Both the position numbers and the translations under genes were made by a program. From Pholis gunnellus (taxonomy: Eukaryota > Chordata > Actinopteri > Perciformes > Pholidae): 64,000 bases of DNA. Of the stretch, positions 1 through 11,170 are shown in pieces (the first letter of the stretch is position 1; each line of letters begins with the position of its first letter). The notes beneath the pieces are model-generated. The model made no database searches, was not told the DNA's origin, and saw only the letters and a program-made list of their open reading frames with translations. The stretch spans positions 20,286,927 to 20,350,926 of the forward strand of contig OU342818.1 of assembly GCA_910591455.2 (NCBI GenBank), in the 5' to 3' direction.

Positions 1-590
1 GTTCATCTAATATGGATATATATAAACAGAGCTGGTGTTTAATATGCTCATACCTGCTTATGAAAGTGCGTAAAAAAGTATTTTATTTCTGATTTAAATT
101 TATGGAGAGGAAATTATATTTTTGCTCCCGATTGAAAATGAAGAGTTATTTTCTGCTTGATGACAGCGCTGGTTATAATTCAATTGAAACTAAAGGCGGA
201 ATGATAAAGAAGTCATCTCTCTTTTAACTTCTGGGACGGGTCTCCGACTCTCCGGTCCTTTCACGGGAGAAATCCAACACGCAACCACAGACTTTTCCTC
301 CCTTTCTGCTCGATGTGTAAATGTGATCTAATAATAGCAGGCTATGTATAGACCGTAATAATCAGTTAAGTAAATTAGGGCCTTTATCTAATTTTGCCAG
401 TAAACCATGAGAGGAGAGAACTGGCCTCCAGGACGCACTTCGACAAACTTTCTGCTCCAAGTCAGAAAATGTTATGTTTTACGCATCAGGGTAAAAAAAA
501 TCCACTCAACTTCTCAGAATGACAGCGGAGAGGGGAAAGGAGACCCTGACTCTGTGCTGTGGACATGTGAATTTTTGCAAGGATACTTAC
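1..590 (-). other. start of bcl11b intron 1
   Basis: This is the sequence after the exon 1 donor on the minus strand. It is AT-rich, contains no exon-like open frame and shows no repeat that I recognise. Parts may be regulatory, but nothing in the sequence proves it. Confidence 0.7.
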
Positions 591-645
591 GTGTTATGTC
601 TCTCTGGGACAGGTGCTGCGGGTTACCCTGCTTGCGTCGGGACAT
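591..645 (-). CDS. bcl11b: bcl11b first coding exon (partial gene, continues off the left edge)
   Basis: Reading the minus strand from the ATG at 645 gives MSRRKQGNPQHLSQRDIT plus one base, followed by a consensus donor (GTAAGTATCC, from 590 down). The first fifteen residues match the N-terminus of vertebrate BCL11B (CTIP2); BCL11A has KPQHLSKRE there, so BCL11B is the better match. This short segment is the conserved start of the BCL11/SALL-type corepressor-recruiting motif, which binds NuRD. The C2H2 zinc fingers lie in later exons outside the window. The protein is a nuclear transcription factor for T-cell, neuron and skin development. No other ATG lies just upstream in frame. Teleosts may carry two co-orthologs (a and b), which this exon cannot separate. 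The neighbours setd3 and ccnk support the identification. Confidence 0.9.
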
Positions 646-1500
646 CGCCCTGGCATTTACACTAGCATTGCCCGGAGAGCGGCGCTGGAAGGGTCGGCTC
701 TCCTCCTCCTGCTGCTCGTGTATACCGGCCACAAACTGGCCCCAAAAACCGTCTGCTCGCTGGCCACTCCAAACTGACCACTCTGCACTGGCCCCAAATG
801 TGGCCCTTTGAATTGACCCCTGCGCGATGGATCTCCCTCCAGCGAGCAGCGGCTCCTGCGCTCTGCGGTGACCGGCCGTCGCGCAGCGCTGGGCGGCCGT
901 GTAGTCGGTCGGAGTTCAGTGCCAAAGTGGTGGCGCGCCTTCCTTCTGGTGGTGAGGGAGGGGGTAGTCCGGCTCTACCTTCCGCCGCGTTCACACCATC
1001 TGTCAGAAAAGAGCGGAAAAAGGACGGAGTGTGTTGGAGTGGAGTGGAGGAGAGACGCGGCAAGACGCGGGAGGTCGGCGGTCACCTCCTGATGGACAGT
1101 CACTATCTGTGTCCACTCTCCGGCCACCCTGGACACAGCGCGTCCCTGTCCGGAGAAAGCAGGTGAAATGACGCAAATTCACGTCTAAAAGTGTGTAAAA
1201 TAGGAATCCAATTTCCTTCTCGGTACTTCTCTGGGTGTCGCTAAGTGGTGGGCACTTCTTCTGCTGCACTGGCAGCGCCAGCTAGGCGGGCGGGTTAGAC
1301 TTTAACTCTTTAAGTCAAAGCCCAGTGCTGGTTTGAGGACAGACTGACACCCTCTTTTCTCTTTGTGCTAGCTGCAGTGTCCCGCATCCCCGGGCTGTGT
1401 GCGGCTCTGTGCGGCTCTGTGCGGCTCTCTGGCTTCTACAATGGGAGAAAACTCAAGTTCAAGTGCGGACGTGACGTTCAGTCTGTGGTGAGAAGGGAGA
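646..1500 (-). promoter_or_regulatory. bcl11b: bcl11b 5' UTR and CpG-rich promoter region
   Basis: The stretch upstream of the bcl11b ATG is rich in CpG and GC, most densely at about 650-1180, unlike the AT-rich DNA around it. A CpG-island promoter is expected for this gene. Around 1397-1428 a ten-base unit (GTGCGGCTCT) is repeated about three times in tandem. I cannot fix the transcription start: no clear TATA box stands at a suitable position. A CA microsatellite (1542-1588) marks the upstream edge. Confidence 0.55.
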
Positions 1501-1541
1501 GTGGAGACTGAAGAGCACTGGGGGCGACTAGTGGTGGCTTT

Positions 1542-1553
1542 CACACACACACG

Positions 1554-1588
<35 letters not shown>
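1542..1588. repeat. (CA)n microsatellite
   Basis: An almost pure CA run with one interruption (CGAA). Open frames across it on both strands give His-Thr or Cys-Val repeats and are artefacts. Confidence 0.95.
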
Positions 1589-1591
<3 letters not shown>

Positions 1592-2544
1592 TCTCACACC
1601 CTCGCACACACTCGGGCGAGTGGCGCGCACGGCAGCAGTGGCCAGAGCCGCTCAAGTCATCTCCTCCGGTGTCCCATCACTATTAGAATGGCATTTATTT
1701 CTGTTAAACTGTGACCTGAGGGGCTTCCGTACCTCATCCACAGGATGCTGGACACTTTGCACGAGCCTGCATTCACATTTTAAAATGCATGCAGGCTTGA
1801 AGTGTGCAATTATGCGCCGATCATTACACACTTTCCCCTTTTGCTGGATAGCGTTCATAAAATTATCTGATTATTAAATATTGTTTAAACTCAACATTTA
1901 ATTAATATCTGACCCTTTTAACCACTTAGTTCAATGTGCGTGCACACACCTTCACCCAATACAATCTTTAATAATTAACTTACTCGTGTTGTTATTGAAA
2001 TGCATGAAACATAAATATTCATACATTATTTTATTATTTTGATTGACCAAATGATCAGATCCACATTTTTTTTCACAAGTTTACTTTATAGCCAACTGAT
2101 GTATGCTGATCATTCATATAGCTGGCGGTGTTATCATACGACATATTCTCACTGATGCGTCGTGGTGGCCTAGATATGCGAACCAATTTATGGATCACAT
2201 ACACACATTCCACCCATATTCCTTCATATACAAATCATTGAACAATAGGGAGCTTGCAGTTTATGAATAGACACGGTTTGTTTTATCTTATTTATTTGTT
2301 TAAGTGGTATCAAAAAAATAATTAACAATTTAGGTTTTAATAGGTCAGCTTTGTGACCTTATGGTGACCTCAGGGAGAGTGGAAGGTGATACAAATGAAT
2401 TAGGATGAACAGTTATTACTAGATTTGTCATCAAGAGGGTTTCAAAATTAAATGAGAATTAAAACAGAGCACAATAGAAAACTTTGCTACATATCAACAC
2501 CATCAACTGAAGGTGCTGAAGCTATAGTGTACTGGTTGGCACAG

Positions 2545-2559
2545 TGCGTGTGCGTGTGT

Positions 2560-2596
<37 letters not shown>

Positions 2597-2598
2597 CG
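2545..2598. repeat. (GT)n/(GCGT)n microsatellite
   Basis: An imperfect GT repeat with interspersed GC steps. It has no coding significance. Confidence 0.95.
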
Positions 2599-3155
2599 CA
2601 TGCTTTTACAGTAAGCGTGCATGTGTTAGTTGGTGGATGCGTGCTGATGATGGATAACAGGTTTGATGGCAGAAAGCATGCTGGCTGCTTCTGCAGCTGC
2701 ACACACTGTTGAAAAGAGAGGCAGATACAGTGATGTTCCTCCTCACACGTCCCTTTGGGAGGGGAGAAGGAGAGTCGAAAAAATAAAATTTGGTGACTTA
2801 TAGGGAGAGTGTGTGTATGTACGTGTGCAGACAGAAAGTGGGTGAGAGTGAATGTCTAAGTTGCATTAGCTGAACAGTGGCATCTCTATGATGAAACTCC
2901 ACCTAGCTCAGAGTTAGATTAGAGGAACATCAGAGTTTTTTTAAAGCAGAGGTGTGAACTAGTGGCCAGTCAGCCTTGACTAGAAACTGCTGCCAGCCCC
3001 TTCATCCCTACAGCGCAGCATCTGAGCAGGATTAGCTGCTATCACATTCCAAAAACACTCCTTGTTTTTGTTTTTTTTTCCTTCTTCATCTGCATGTCTG
3101 CGTCTCAACTTTGTCGCTCCATCTCTATCCACAACCCCATGGCTTACAGAAGAAA

Positions 3156-3173
3156 GGGGGGGGGGGGGGGGGG
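3156..3173. repeat. poly-G run
   Basis: About eighteen consecutive G bases after AGAAA. Its exact length is likely to vary or be uncertain in assembly. Confidence 0.9.
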
Positions 3174-3929
3174 TACAGGCCTCAGGGTTTTTTTTTTTAT
3201 CCCACTCTACCTCGCATCTAGACAAGCCTCTAGTTTGTTCCTGGGCCAGGTGTTGTCAGAGCGGCAGATCATCCGCAGAGAACGCTTTTCCCCATCCCTC
3301 ATTCGCCCGGCTTTGTGTTTGGACTTCTCGCTGCTTTTCCTGCATCGCCTCGAGTATTGCCCGCTTCTCTCCTCCGTCCTTCTTCTTCTCTCTTTCTTTC
3401 TATATATCTTCACGGGGGCTCATCTCCCAATAAGCCAAAAGCCTCTCCTTATTTCAGCAGTATACTGTAGGAGGACATAAATAGATTTCCCATGCTCATT
3501 TACAAGAAAAAGGAGAGGATGGCAGGTTCGTCCAAATGTCTTTGTCGCACGCACAACAGAACACCCACTTTCATTTGGGAGCGATACATGCAGCACTTTG
3601 TCACAATAACAGCCGACAGAGAGCATTATGTTGAAATGTAAATCATTGTCATTTTTAAGGCGCAACTCAGTGCCAGTGTTTGTTTGTTTTTTCATGAAGA
3701 TATGGGATTAAAGCTGCTTTGAGCGGCTTGGTGGACGGACGAAGGGAGAGAAAAAGAACCTGTCTTCATTGTCGCTCATATTCAATCCACACGCACATTC
3801 AGGATTGCCTCGAAACACTCATGTTCAGGATCGCACTGTTTCTGGTTGGATTCCTGCTTATGTTGCAACTTGTAAATCATTTCTTATTGCAGCTTTAATG
3901 TTTTTAAGATGTTATGTTGCCTTTTTGGA

Positions 3930-4360
3930 CCATTTTCATATCATCGCAGGCTCCTAAATCCTCACTGTCATGGAATCATGAGTGCATTCTGTGCCAAGTG
4001 ACACTCCAGGCCAACATCACTACCCGGATGTGCTCCTTGTCCTTGCAACCTGATTGGCTCATTAGTCAGATGGGCGACAGGTGCATCATTCCCACTTTCT
4101 TATTGGACATTTTTTTCGAAGGCGATTTCTCACTTAAAGGCCATCAGTGTGAGTTATGGCGGATGGCTCCCGGCATCCTGCTTTTGCCCTTCCTTCATTT
4201 GCATATATATATGCGGCTGTTTGTTTTTATGTTAATGCTAAATAAGCCTTTTTTTCTCCCCCCTCCTATCTCACATCGCCTCGGTTGGGCGGTTAAGTTT
4301 TAATTAGAGGGACGTGGAGGTGTCCTTTAGAGTTTTAAGATCACTTTCCCAACAACTGTT
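3930..4360. promoter_or_regulatory. candidate conserved non-coding element (bcl11b-side desert)
   Basis: A repeat-free block of mixed composition with many transcription-factor-like words. It contains an octamer in reverse (ATTTGCAT at 4197-4204), TTAATTAG-type homeodomain words near 4300, and several CCAAT-like (ATTGG) boxes. It looks like the non-coding elements flanking vertebrate developmental regulators, but conservation was not tested. The function as a bcl11b enhancer is inferred from position. Confidence 0.35.
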
Positions 4361-5039
4361 CACCACTAAACTGCTAATATTGATGTTTATGTGTTCAGAT
4401 GCATTCTGGGAGATAAAGCCGGGTGTGGGGAGGAACAAATCTGCACATTGAGTTCTCTACTTTAAAGAAAAGCTATGATGGGAAAGCTACATTTAGTCTA
4501 TTTTTACGCAGAGCGAAGGCCAGGTTGTCAGCTAGTAAACTAGTATTCTGGAGAGAGATGCATCTGATGGATACGCTTTTAATCGAGCTGCTTTTATCTG
4601 AAAAATGTAGCAAATCCCATATACTGATGAAGTATGTAAAATGCAGTTGGTATCTCCTGAAAATGAAGCAAGTATTTGTTTTTTTTGTTTTTTTTGTCAA
4701 ATCATGAAGAACATTTGCTGAGGTAAAAAGGTTAGTTAATAGCACCTCAGGCTCCATTTAGTTTCTCTTTCAGGGCTTTTGATCATATCAAATGATGTTC
4801 ATCAGCAGGTGGAGTTTTGTTTCTGAGCACTTCAAAGCTTTTCTTATCAAAGCTCATTTTTGACCTTGAAAACAAGATTTAGTAGCAAATGAAGATCATG
4901 AGATAGGGTGGAAAGCTCCGGAATGGACCTTATGGTAAACGAAGATTTTTGCCCCAAGTCAAAGTATGTTTCAAACAGAATTACATGTGAAATGTATTCA
5001 AACGTTAAATACTGCAGTGTTTATCTGTTGTTTTAAGAT

Positions 5040-5320
5040 GCATCCAAGTTAAAGAAAGCTTTACCAGGTCCTGTTTATCAATGAGCAGCTGACAAGTCCT
5101 CTTTAACAGCAACCATCAAGCCTTAATGTCAGCATAATCCATTAAAAGGGTGATTTTCTTTTTTTATCCAGTCATCAGTAATGAAAACCAGATTAGAAAG
5201 GCAGGTGTTGATGTGATGAGCTCTGCGCTCGCTCCCAGTTGAGTATGATGACCCTCTGTACTCAGACCTGCAATGCAACACCACCCTCTATTGGTTAGCC
5301 ACTGCCACATGCAAATAACA
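5040..5320. promoter_or_regulatory. candidate conserved non-coding element
   Basis: A unique-looking block ending with a perfect octamer ATGCAAAT (5309-5316) and a CCAAT box in reverse (TATTGGTTAG near 5290). It has no open frame or known repeat. A GT microsatellite (5352-5377) follows it. The regulatory role is inferred. Confidence 0.35.
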
Positions 5321-5351
5321 AGCCCCTCAGTTTCACCGGGAGTGAGCTCCA

Positions 5352-5377
5352 GTGTGTGTGTGTGTGTGTGTGTGTGC
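5352..5377. repeat. (GT)n microsatellite
   Basis: A short GT run, with a second GT run shortly after (about 5390-5402). Confidence 0.9.
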
Positions 5378-5559
5378 CTCTTTTCATTATGTGTGTGTGT
5401 GTATGCAGAGTAGTGGATTAGCAGACTTTTCTATTCTGGGTGTCCAAGCCTGTTTGAAAGTGTTACAGAGGATTGATCACTCCCAGTGTCTGCTCTGCTG
5501 TGTGTTCTGGGTATCTGCACATACTGTTGCATGCTGAAGCCTACAGGGTGATTTCAGCA

Positions 5560-6130
5560 CTTTACAGATCTGCTATATGCTTCTCTTTGGGGCTTGCAAT
5601 GGTTTATTAAAAATGGTATTCAGTGAGGCTCATTATTACAGGTTCTAAATGAAGTGTTAAGTGAATAAAACGCTGCTGTGATAGTCTCTGCATGGGTTGA
5701 AGAGCGAGCGTTTGAGGGCTAGCGGAGAAATGCAGAAGCCCTTAAGCACAATTATGGATATCAAAGTTGAAATTATTCCTTTTAAAGGGGAAATGCTAAT
5801 CATAGATTTATTTAGAGCAAGTTAGCAGTAGCACTGAGCTCTCATTACCAACACACACACTCTCACACACAAACATGTGTGCACTCTCACTTCAAGACCT
5901 TTTACTCTCTCACACTCTCTCTTTTCCTTCCTCCTCTCTTTTCAAAGAGATTTATTTTCAGAATAATTAATTCCACCGCAATTAGAGCAGTGGTTAATAT
6001 ATATGTTGGTCATTATTCAGGGCCTAATAAGGCAGAGAGTGGAAACAAGAAAAGAGGATGCGTTCTCAACTCAAAGTGTAACGTCCTAATTAGCTTTGCC
6101 TTCAATTAGAGCCTGTAGATGAGCAGACCA
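5560..6130. promoter_or_regulatory. candidate conserved non-coding element
   Basis: An AT-rich but non-repetitive block with many TAAT/ATTA cores (GCACAATTATGG near 5750, AATAATTAATTCC near 5960, CTAATTAGC near 6090). It is interrupted by a short CA/CT-rich stretch near 5850-5930. The dense homeodomain-type cores without coding potential are typical of developmental enhancers. Conservation was not tested. Confidence 0.35.
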
Positions 6131-6398
6131 GCCCTGTAATACCTTCATGTTAGTTTTTATGTACTGAGAGAAACCAGGAGCCACACTCACACAATGGTTT
6201 TAGCCTGTAAGGCTGTAAAAAAGTGTTTTGAGACTTAAATTGTGAGAAATAAAGACCAGTGAAACAGTTCATGAGTTTGTTCTTAAGACATAAAATCTAA
6301 AAACATTTGTATAAGCAAGGTAGGCAAACTTGAATTTTGAATATTTTGCAATCTTCATAAGCCAAACCAGTTTGTCTTACTGCCATGTATTTGCAACG

Positions 6399-6727
6399 TG
6401 ATCTCACTGAAATATGTGAAATGACCACGACCTCTTAACATTGCATTACGTGTTCAATTTAACATATTACACAATTGAGGTTTAAGCAACAAAACCACTT
6501 GAGTTGGGTTGTTACATAACTTCTTACAGAGCATGTCATTTAATACAAGTCAACATGGACTTTTCATACGGGAGACAAACACCAGCCTCCTGGGTGAAAG
6601 TCCCTAATTCGACTTTTCTCCGTATGCAGACTAAAACCTGTCTGTTGAAGCTGTGCATTCATAATTTGAACACCTCCTTATAAGCTGTGAAGAGGTCGTG
6701 GTCATCTCACATGTTTTTATGAGATCA
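6399..6727. mobile_element. non-autonomous inverted-repeat DNA transposon (MITE), copy A
   Basis: The two ends are imperfect inverted repeats of about 40 bp. The left arm (6399-6440) and the reverse complement of the right arm (6688-6727) share TGATCTCA, a following TGTGA, and then ATGACCACGACCTCTT. The 329-bp element has no transposase. A related copy lies at about 34175-34661 inside setd3, with similar arms and a similar internal segment (GCAACAAAACCAC). I cannot assign a superfamily because the target-site duplication is not clear. Confidence 0.75.
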
Positions 6728-7039
6728 GGATCTTTGCAGTGAAAAAGTGAGTCATAGAATATATCTAAGTTGAGACTTCTTATTTTCATTTTCCATTACT
6801 AGACTACATACAAAACAAATTCAGTGGAAATTTGATAAAAAGCAAACAGAACATTATGTTTGGGAAGTCAAAACAGGAGGAATAGTAAAGATAAAAAGCA
6901 ATACAGGTCAAAGACACCATTACAACTACGAACTCAGCATGTCTGATTATAGAGCCTAAAAACACAATTTACCAAACGATGGGAAATAAGGCTCAACGTC
7001 CTCAAGTCTAAAAAGACCGAGAGTTGTTCAAAAACATTG

Positions 7040-7210
7040 ATAACCAAACCAGAGCTAATAGGAGAGTGAGTATAGGACTTACATTCATCAGGTGGAAAGA
7101 CGGACGCCTCCAGGTGAACGCTAATGTTGCTCTGCGTCTGCCGGCTGTGTATATTAGCAACGGTTTGCTAGCACATTAGCTAAAGCAACTTTATAAAGGT
7201 GTAATATATC
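7040..7210. repeat. dispersed fish repeat fragment, copy 1
   Basis: The segment with GGACTTACATTCATCAGGTGG, a downstream ATGTTGCTCTG and a run of TTAGC words resembles 14015-14160 in the same order. Both look like pieces of a DNA transposon that I recognise as common in percomorph fish. Neither has coding capacity. Confidence 0.55.
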
Positions 7211-7546
7211 AGTAGTGTTTTTTCAGGATTAATTATTGCATTTCAAAGCTCTACAGCGTAAAAAGCCACCACAAGTCATTTTCATATTACTCACGTCATA
7301 AACTTAACAAACCAAGTTTAACACATTGCGATTTGAGATTTAGTTGTGAACAGTAAAACAAAGCAGGAGAAACACAACAAAAAAAGAAAAGAAGCAAATT
7401 GTCCAGGTGAGATGTTAAAAACCTGCCAAGGCTTAAAGGAGGAATCTCACCTCAGTAGACATCTTCAGCATTAAGTACAAAAGTCTTATCATCAACAAAA
7501 AGTCAACAAACATGAAAACATAAAATCGAAAAGCTCAAATGTAAGA

Positions 7547-7606
<60 letters not shown>
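7547..7606. repeat. (GT)n microsatellite
   Basis: A GT run of about 60 bp with one GTAT interruption. Confidence 0.95.
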
Positions 7607-7608
<2 letters not shown>

Positions 7609-7789
7609 TTATATCTAATAGAGAATGTACAGAGCCCAGTGCAAAACATAGGAGGTGTAACTGGAAAATTGGCTGGAAAAATATGTTCCATGGCATCGCA
7701 AGCAAAGTAGGCTGATACAAAATGTTATGAATGAAGGTATAAGTTTGATATGTATTTATGCTATAAATTGATACGATATTGAGCTGATT

Positions 7790-8300
7790 TAAGAGAGGGG
7801 CTGAGTGTTCAGAACTGCCACTAAATGTGGCAGTTTTGCAAAACCTTTTTTGTACAATATAAAGCTAACGGAGGTGAGTGGTCTGGCTCCCCAAATGATA
7901 TTGCAGTATATGAGGTAAGGATAAATCAAGCTACAATAAAGAGTTAAGAAACACTTTTGATTAACCAAACTTTGAATTTTGCCAAGGATGCCACTACATT
8001 TAGATATTGTATGACTCTTCCAGCTGAGAGAATCATCAGTTAGGACTCCAAAGAAACTAGTTAATGAGACTTGATTATTGGGTTATTTCCAACAGAGAGA
8101 CAGGAGTTTGATTTACAGTATTTTTTGTCTTTTGATATAAACATGATCAAATTAGATTTTTTTGACATTGAGAGATAATTTGTTTGTTGGAACCATTTGA
8201 GAATTCCTCCTAAATCAGAGTAAGCGTCGGCCATAAGTACAGAGAAATTAGTATGAGATAGAAATAAATTGGTATCGGCAAAAAGTATTGGTATCAAGGA
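7790..8300 (-). pseudogene. decayed LINE reverse-transcriptase fragment
   Basis: Read on the minus strand, 8297 to about 7790 shows the C-terminal half of a non-LTR reverse transcriptase. In order these are: a catalytic-box remnant PILFADTNLF (the usual F/YADD has lost an Asp), then LGGILKWFQQ and MSKKSNLIMF, then after a break FFGVLTDDSLSWKSHT, and CSLIYPYLIYCNIIWG. This order is typical of the jockey/L2/Rex-type RT palm and thumb. Stops and frame changes show it is dead. No promoter or 3' tail is clear. Confidence 0.75.
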
Positions 8301-9519
8301 GGATGATGCTGCAGCCAGGTCAGTGATATAACAACATTATATACCCTAATACAACAATTATAAAGCAACTCCAGAAGCTAAAAACATACTGCACATTAGT
8401 ATGTTTCTGACACTAACAGCAGAAATGTGAAGATTGAATTGGAAGCTACATCAGACACATAGAAGTCCACCCCTTCAAAACACACAGCTAGAACACTGAG
8501 GAGCCCTGTGATAGGCAGCGCTGTGTTGCTGCAGGCTAAACCAGATCTGAAGTAGGTTGTCCACCCGGACCAGTTTATGAGCCCGAAGACGACCGGCCAC
8601 CGGCCACCAGACCAAACACAATTGTTGTGTCAAAGAAAAATGGCAGCCAAGTATAACTAAATCAGGTTAGCTTGGCAGCCGGACGGCAGGCCTACTTCCA
8701 TCAGAGTCCCTGGAGGAATGGGGAGAGTGAGCAAACAAACGAGTGAGGGAATGCACGGCCCAGAACACACACACAAACACACATGCAAACGTTGGCATCT
8801 GAAAGAGGAACCCAGCGCTGCCAAGCTCTGTATTCCCCACAATTAGCTCCTTCCTCAGACGCTCATCCTAAACCCAGAGGTGGTGAGCCAAGTCCACGCT
8901 TTTGTTTTAAAGAAGCTCTCATGTTCTTTTTCTGTTCCATTGCTGACATGACTTTTGGCTGTCTCACCCCACACTTTCTCCTTTTGAGGAAAAAAAAAAA
9001 ACACTAACACACTGACTATTCAAGGCCACATCACACACACAAGTCTCCTCCCATTTTCTGAGAGAGGAGGCTTAATGAGGTTGATTGATGAAAGGTGATA
9101 GCAGGATATGATTTGGCTGTCAAAGTGTTATTGCAGGCTATGAACAGGCACAAACTCAATATGTAAACTCATGCAAGCTTGTTGTTTTGAGTCAGTAGAT
9201 CACGTTGGAACAAAAAAGAAGCACAATCTCACAAAGTTGACAGATTTTCAGGAGATAACTGAAATGAAATACCCTGCAGAATATATTTAGGTGAGGACAG
9301 CAGCACAGTTGGAACCCTTGCACCTGCACTGCAAGATTTTGGGTTCAATTTTGTAAAATAATGCACAACGTAACGGCATTAATTTGTCAGTAATTGAGCA
9401 AAGCACGTAGTTTAGCACTCACCAGTGAGATGAAGTCAAGGTGAGGCACACAGCCATGAATAAGAGCTGAAGTGATCAATGCTGAAAAAAGGATATGTCA
9501 AAATGTTGGAAAACACACT

Positions 9520-9520
<1 letters not shown>
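8300..9520. other. intergenic, no gene seen
   Basis: Mixed-composition sequence without exon-like frames or splice context. Small CA stretches occur near 8765 and 9030, and a poly-A run lies near 8990. Confidence 0.5.

Positions 9521-9521
<1 letters not shown>

Positions 9522-9559
<38 letters not shown>
9522..9559. repeat. (CA)n microsatellite
   Basis: A CA run of about 38 bp. Confidence 0.95.
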
Positions 9560-9563
<4 letters not shown>

Positions 9564-9669
9564 GACATTCACTGGTTCAGCTGTTATCAGGCTGAACCGC
9601 GACTGACTCCTGAGCCAAGCCCATCCATCAATGCTCCCGCTCTTTCTGTCTCTCTCTCTCTCCCCCTTT

Positions 9670-9800
9670 TCTCTCCCTCTCAATTTTCAATGCAACTTGC
9701 TTTATTGGCATTAGTGTAACAAAAGCAAGATTACCAGAGTGTCAAGTAATAATGACATTAAAAAGAAAAAGGTACAATTCATAAAATCAAGAAAACTTCC
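9670..9800. repeat. dispersed fish repeat end (TTTATTGGCATTA type)
   Basis: CAATTTTCAATGCAACTTGC followed by TTTATTGGCATTA resembles the start at 12640 (AATTCAAATAAGCTTTATTG, then GCATGA). Both look like the same retroposon terminus, which I recognise as frequent in fish genomes. Confidence 0.45.
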
Positions 9801-10309
9801 TCTCTCTCTGTCTCTTAGTGCATACTGGGAGTGACGGAGGATTTGATCATTTTCTTTCACTTGGACAAACTGACATGCCGGCATGCGAGTAGGTTGTTCA
9901 GCAGGGGAGTGGTGGGTGAAACGGTTGGCTATGATAGAGTGTAATGTTTTTGTTTAGTGAAGAAAAAGTGAATCAGCTCCAGGAAAACGGAGTAGTGATC
10001 ATAATGATTCCCTTCAGCTGTCTCCTCACCTCAAACATGTCATGACGTTTGGAGGACAAGTGTACATGATCTTAAAATGAGAGCAGAGGAGCTTAATCTA
10101 GTCTTTAAAGGAATTATATTTACAACATTCACAACATTAATATAGATGCAAGCAGTGGAAACGGCTTATAGTGATCATGGTTAAAGAGATCAACCATATA
10201 CATGGATCAAAAGCTTATGGCAAGCCAACTATGGAGCGTTACTGGAGAAGATAAAGTCCTCTCATCACTAAGTGATAAATTGAAATGATCCAAATTAATG
10301 TTTGGCCCA

Positions 10310-11170
10310 GACTGCTTTTTCTATTCCAATATTTGCTGATAACATTTAAAGGTCTTGACAAATTGACATCAAGATTTGCGTGTCAAAATACACTTTAACT
10401 ACCAAAGTAAAAAGCGGGCCTCAATTTGCCCAACGTCAGAAGCATGGAGGTATAGCAGCAAATAATAGGGAAACTCGGGAGGTGAGTAGAGAGCAAATTT
10501 CATGCCCCAGTATTTCTCTAATGAATGGATTAAATTAACAATGAACACTTGGTTAGTTATAAGAAAACAACTAACCCTTTTTAATTATGTATCCAGAGCA
10601 TTCAAAATAGCAGCTATTCTAGAATTCATAGCTCGCAAAATAGACCGTGGCTTCAGATAAAGGGCAAACTGTTGTGGACGAGTGAAACTTTGAAATCATA
10701 TGAACATCTTGAGAAATCATTTGTCGATGGATGTCTTTAGATTTCGTTAAACGTGACACTATGTACAGACACACGCAGACTGGGAGCAGATATTTAAACT
10801 ACGATCTAGAAAGGATCTTTATGATGCCGATGGAGGGAGATATAAAAAGGAACCTGATAGCCCACTTATACAAAAGGCTGCAAGAGAGCACCAGGGAAAC
10901 AAAACAGAACTAGGATTAGAAATGAATATTAGTATCACTGATGAAATGGGAAGTGGGGAACAAAACATGCCCTGATGGTCACAAGCTAACAATCAGCCCT
11001 ACCTGGAGAGAGTTTGAATGACAAACAATGAGAATATTTAAGACTCCTCTTATGTTAGCGAGATACAGCAACACTGCAGAAGCTGTAGAGAATGTGGAAC
11101 GATTGGCGACCATAACCAAATTGTATCAATATTGGAGACACATTGAGGTGGAGAGCCAGCAAATCTAAAG
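10310..11170 (+). pseudogene. decayed L1-type LINE ORF2 3' end
   Basis: Plus-strand translations in changing frames follow the end of an L1/Tx1-clade ORF2. KAGLNLPN at about 10412 matches the usual 'GGLNLPN' stretch. A segment over 10731-10913 has the composition and spacing of the post-RT region. TPLMLARYS, then KLYQYW, near 11045-11145 stands where the Cys-rich 'TPxxLxxM..CxxC..H..W.CP..xxFW' end normally lies, with the cysteines lost. Several stops and frameshifts show that it is non-functional. I recognise the pattern by eye only. Confidence 0.65.

Larger units (their letters stand above)
1700..3929. other. intergenic desert, no gene seen
   Basis: No exon-like segment is visible. The region contains a GT/GC microsatellite (2545-2598), a G run (3156-3173) and otherwise AT-rich unique-looking sequence. 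Open frames here are short, cross low-complexity DNA and lack splice context. Confidence 0.6.

Noticed and set aside
662..1166. GC-rich open frames around 0.66-1.17 kb
   Set aside because: Frames stay open by chance in the CpG-rich bcl11b promoter/5' UTR; no protein similarity is seen.
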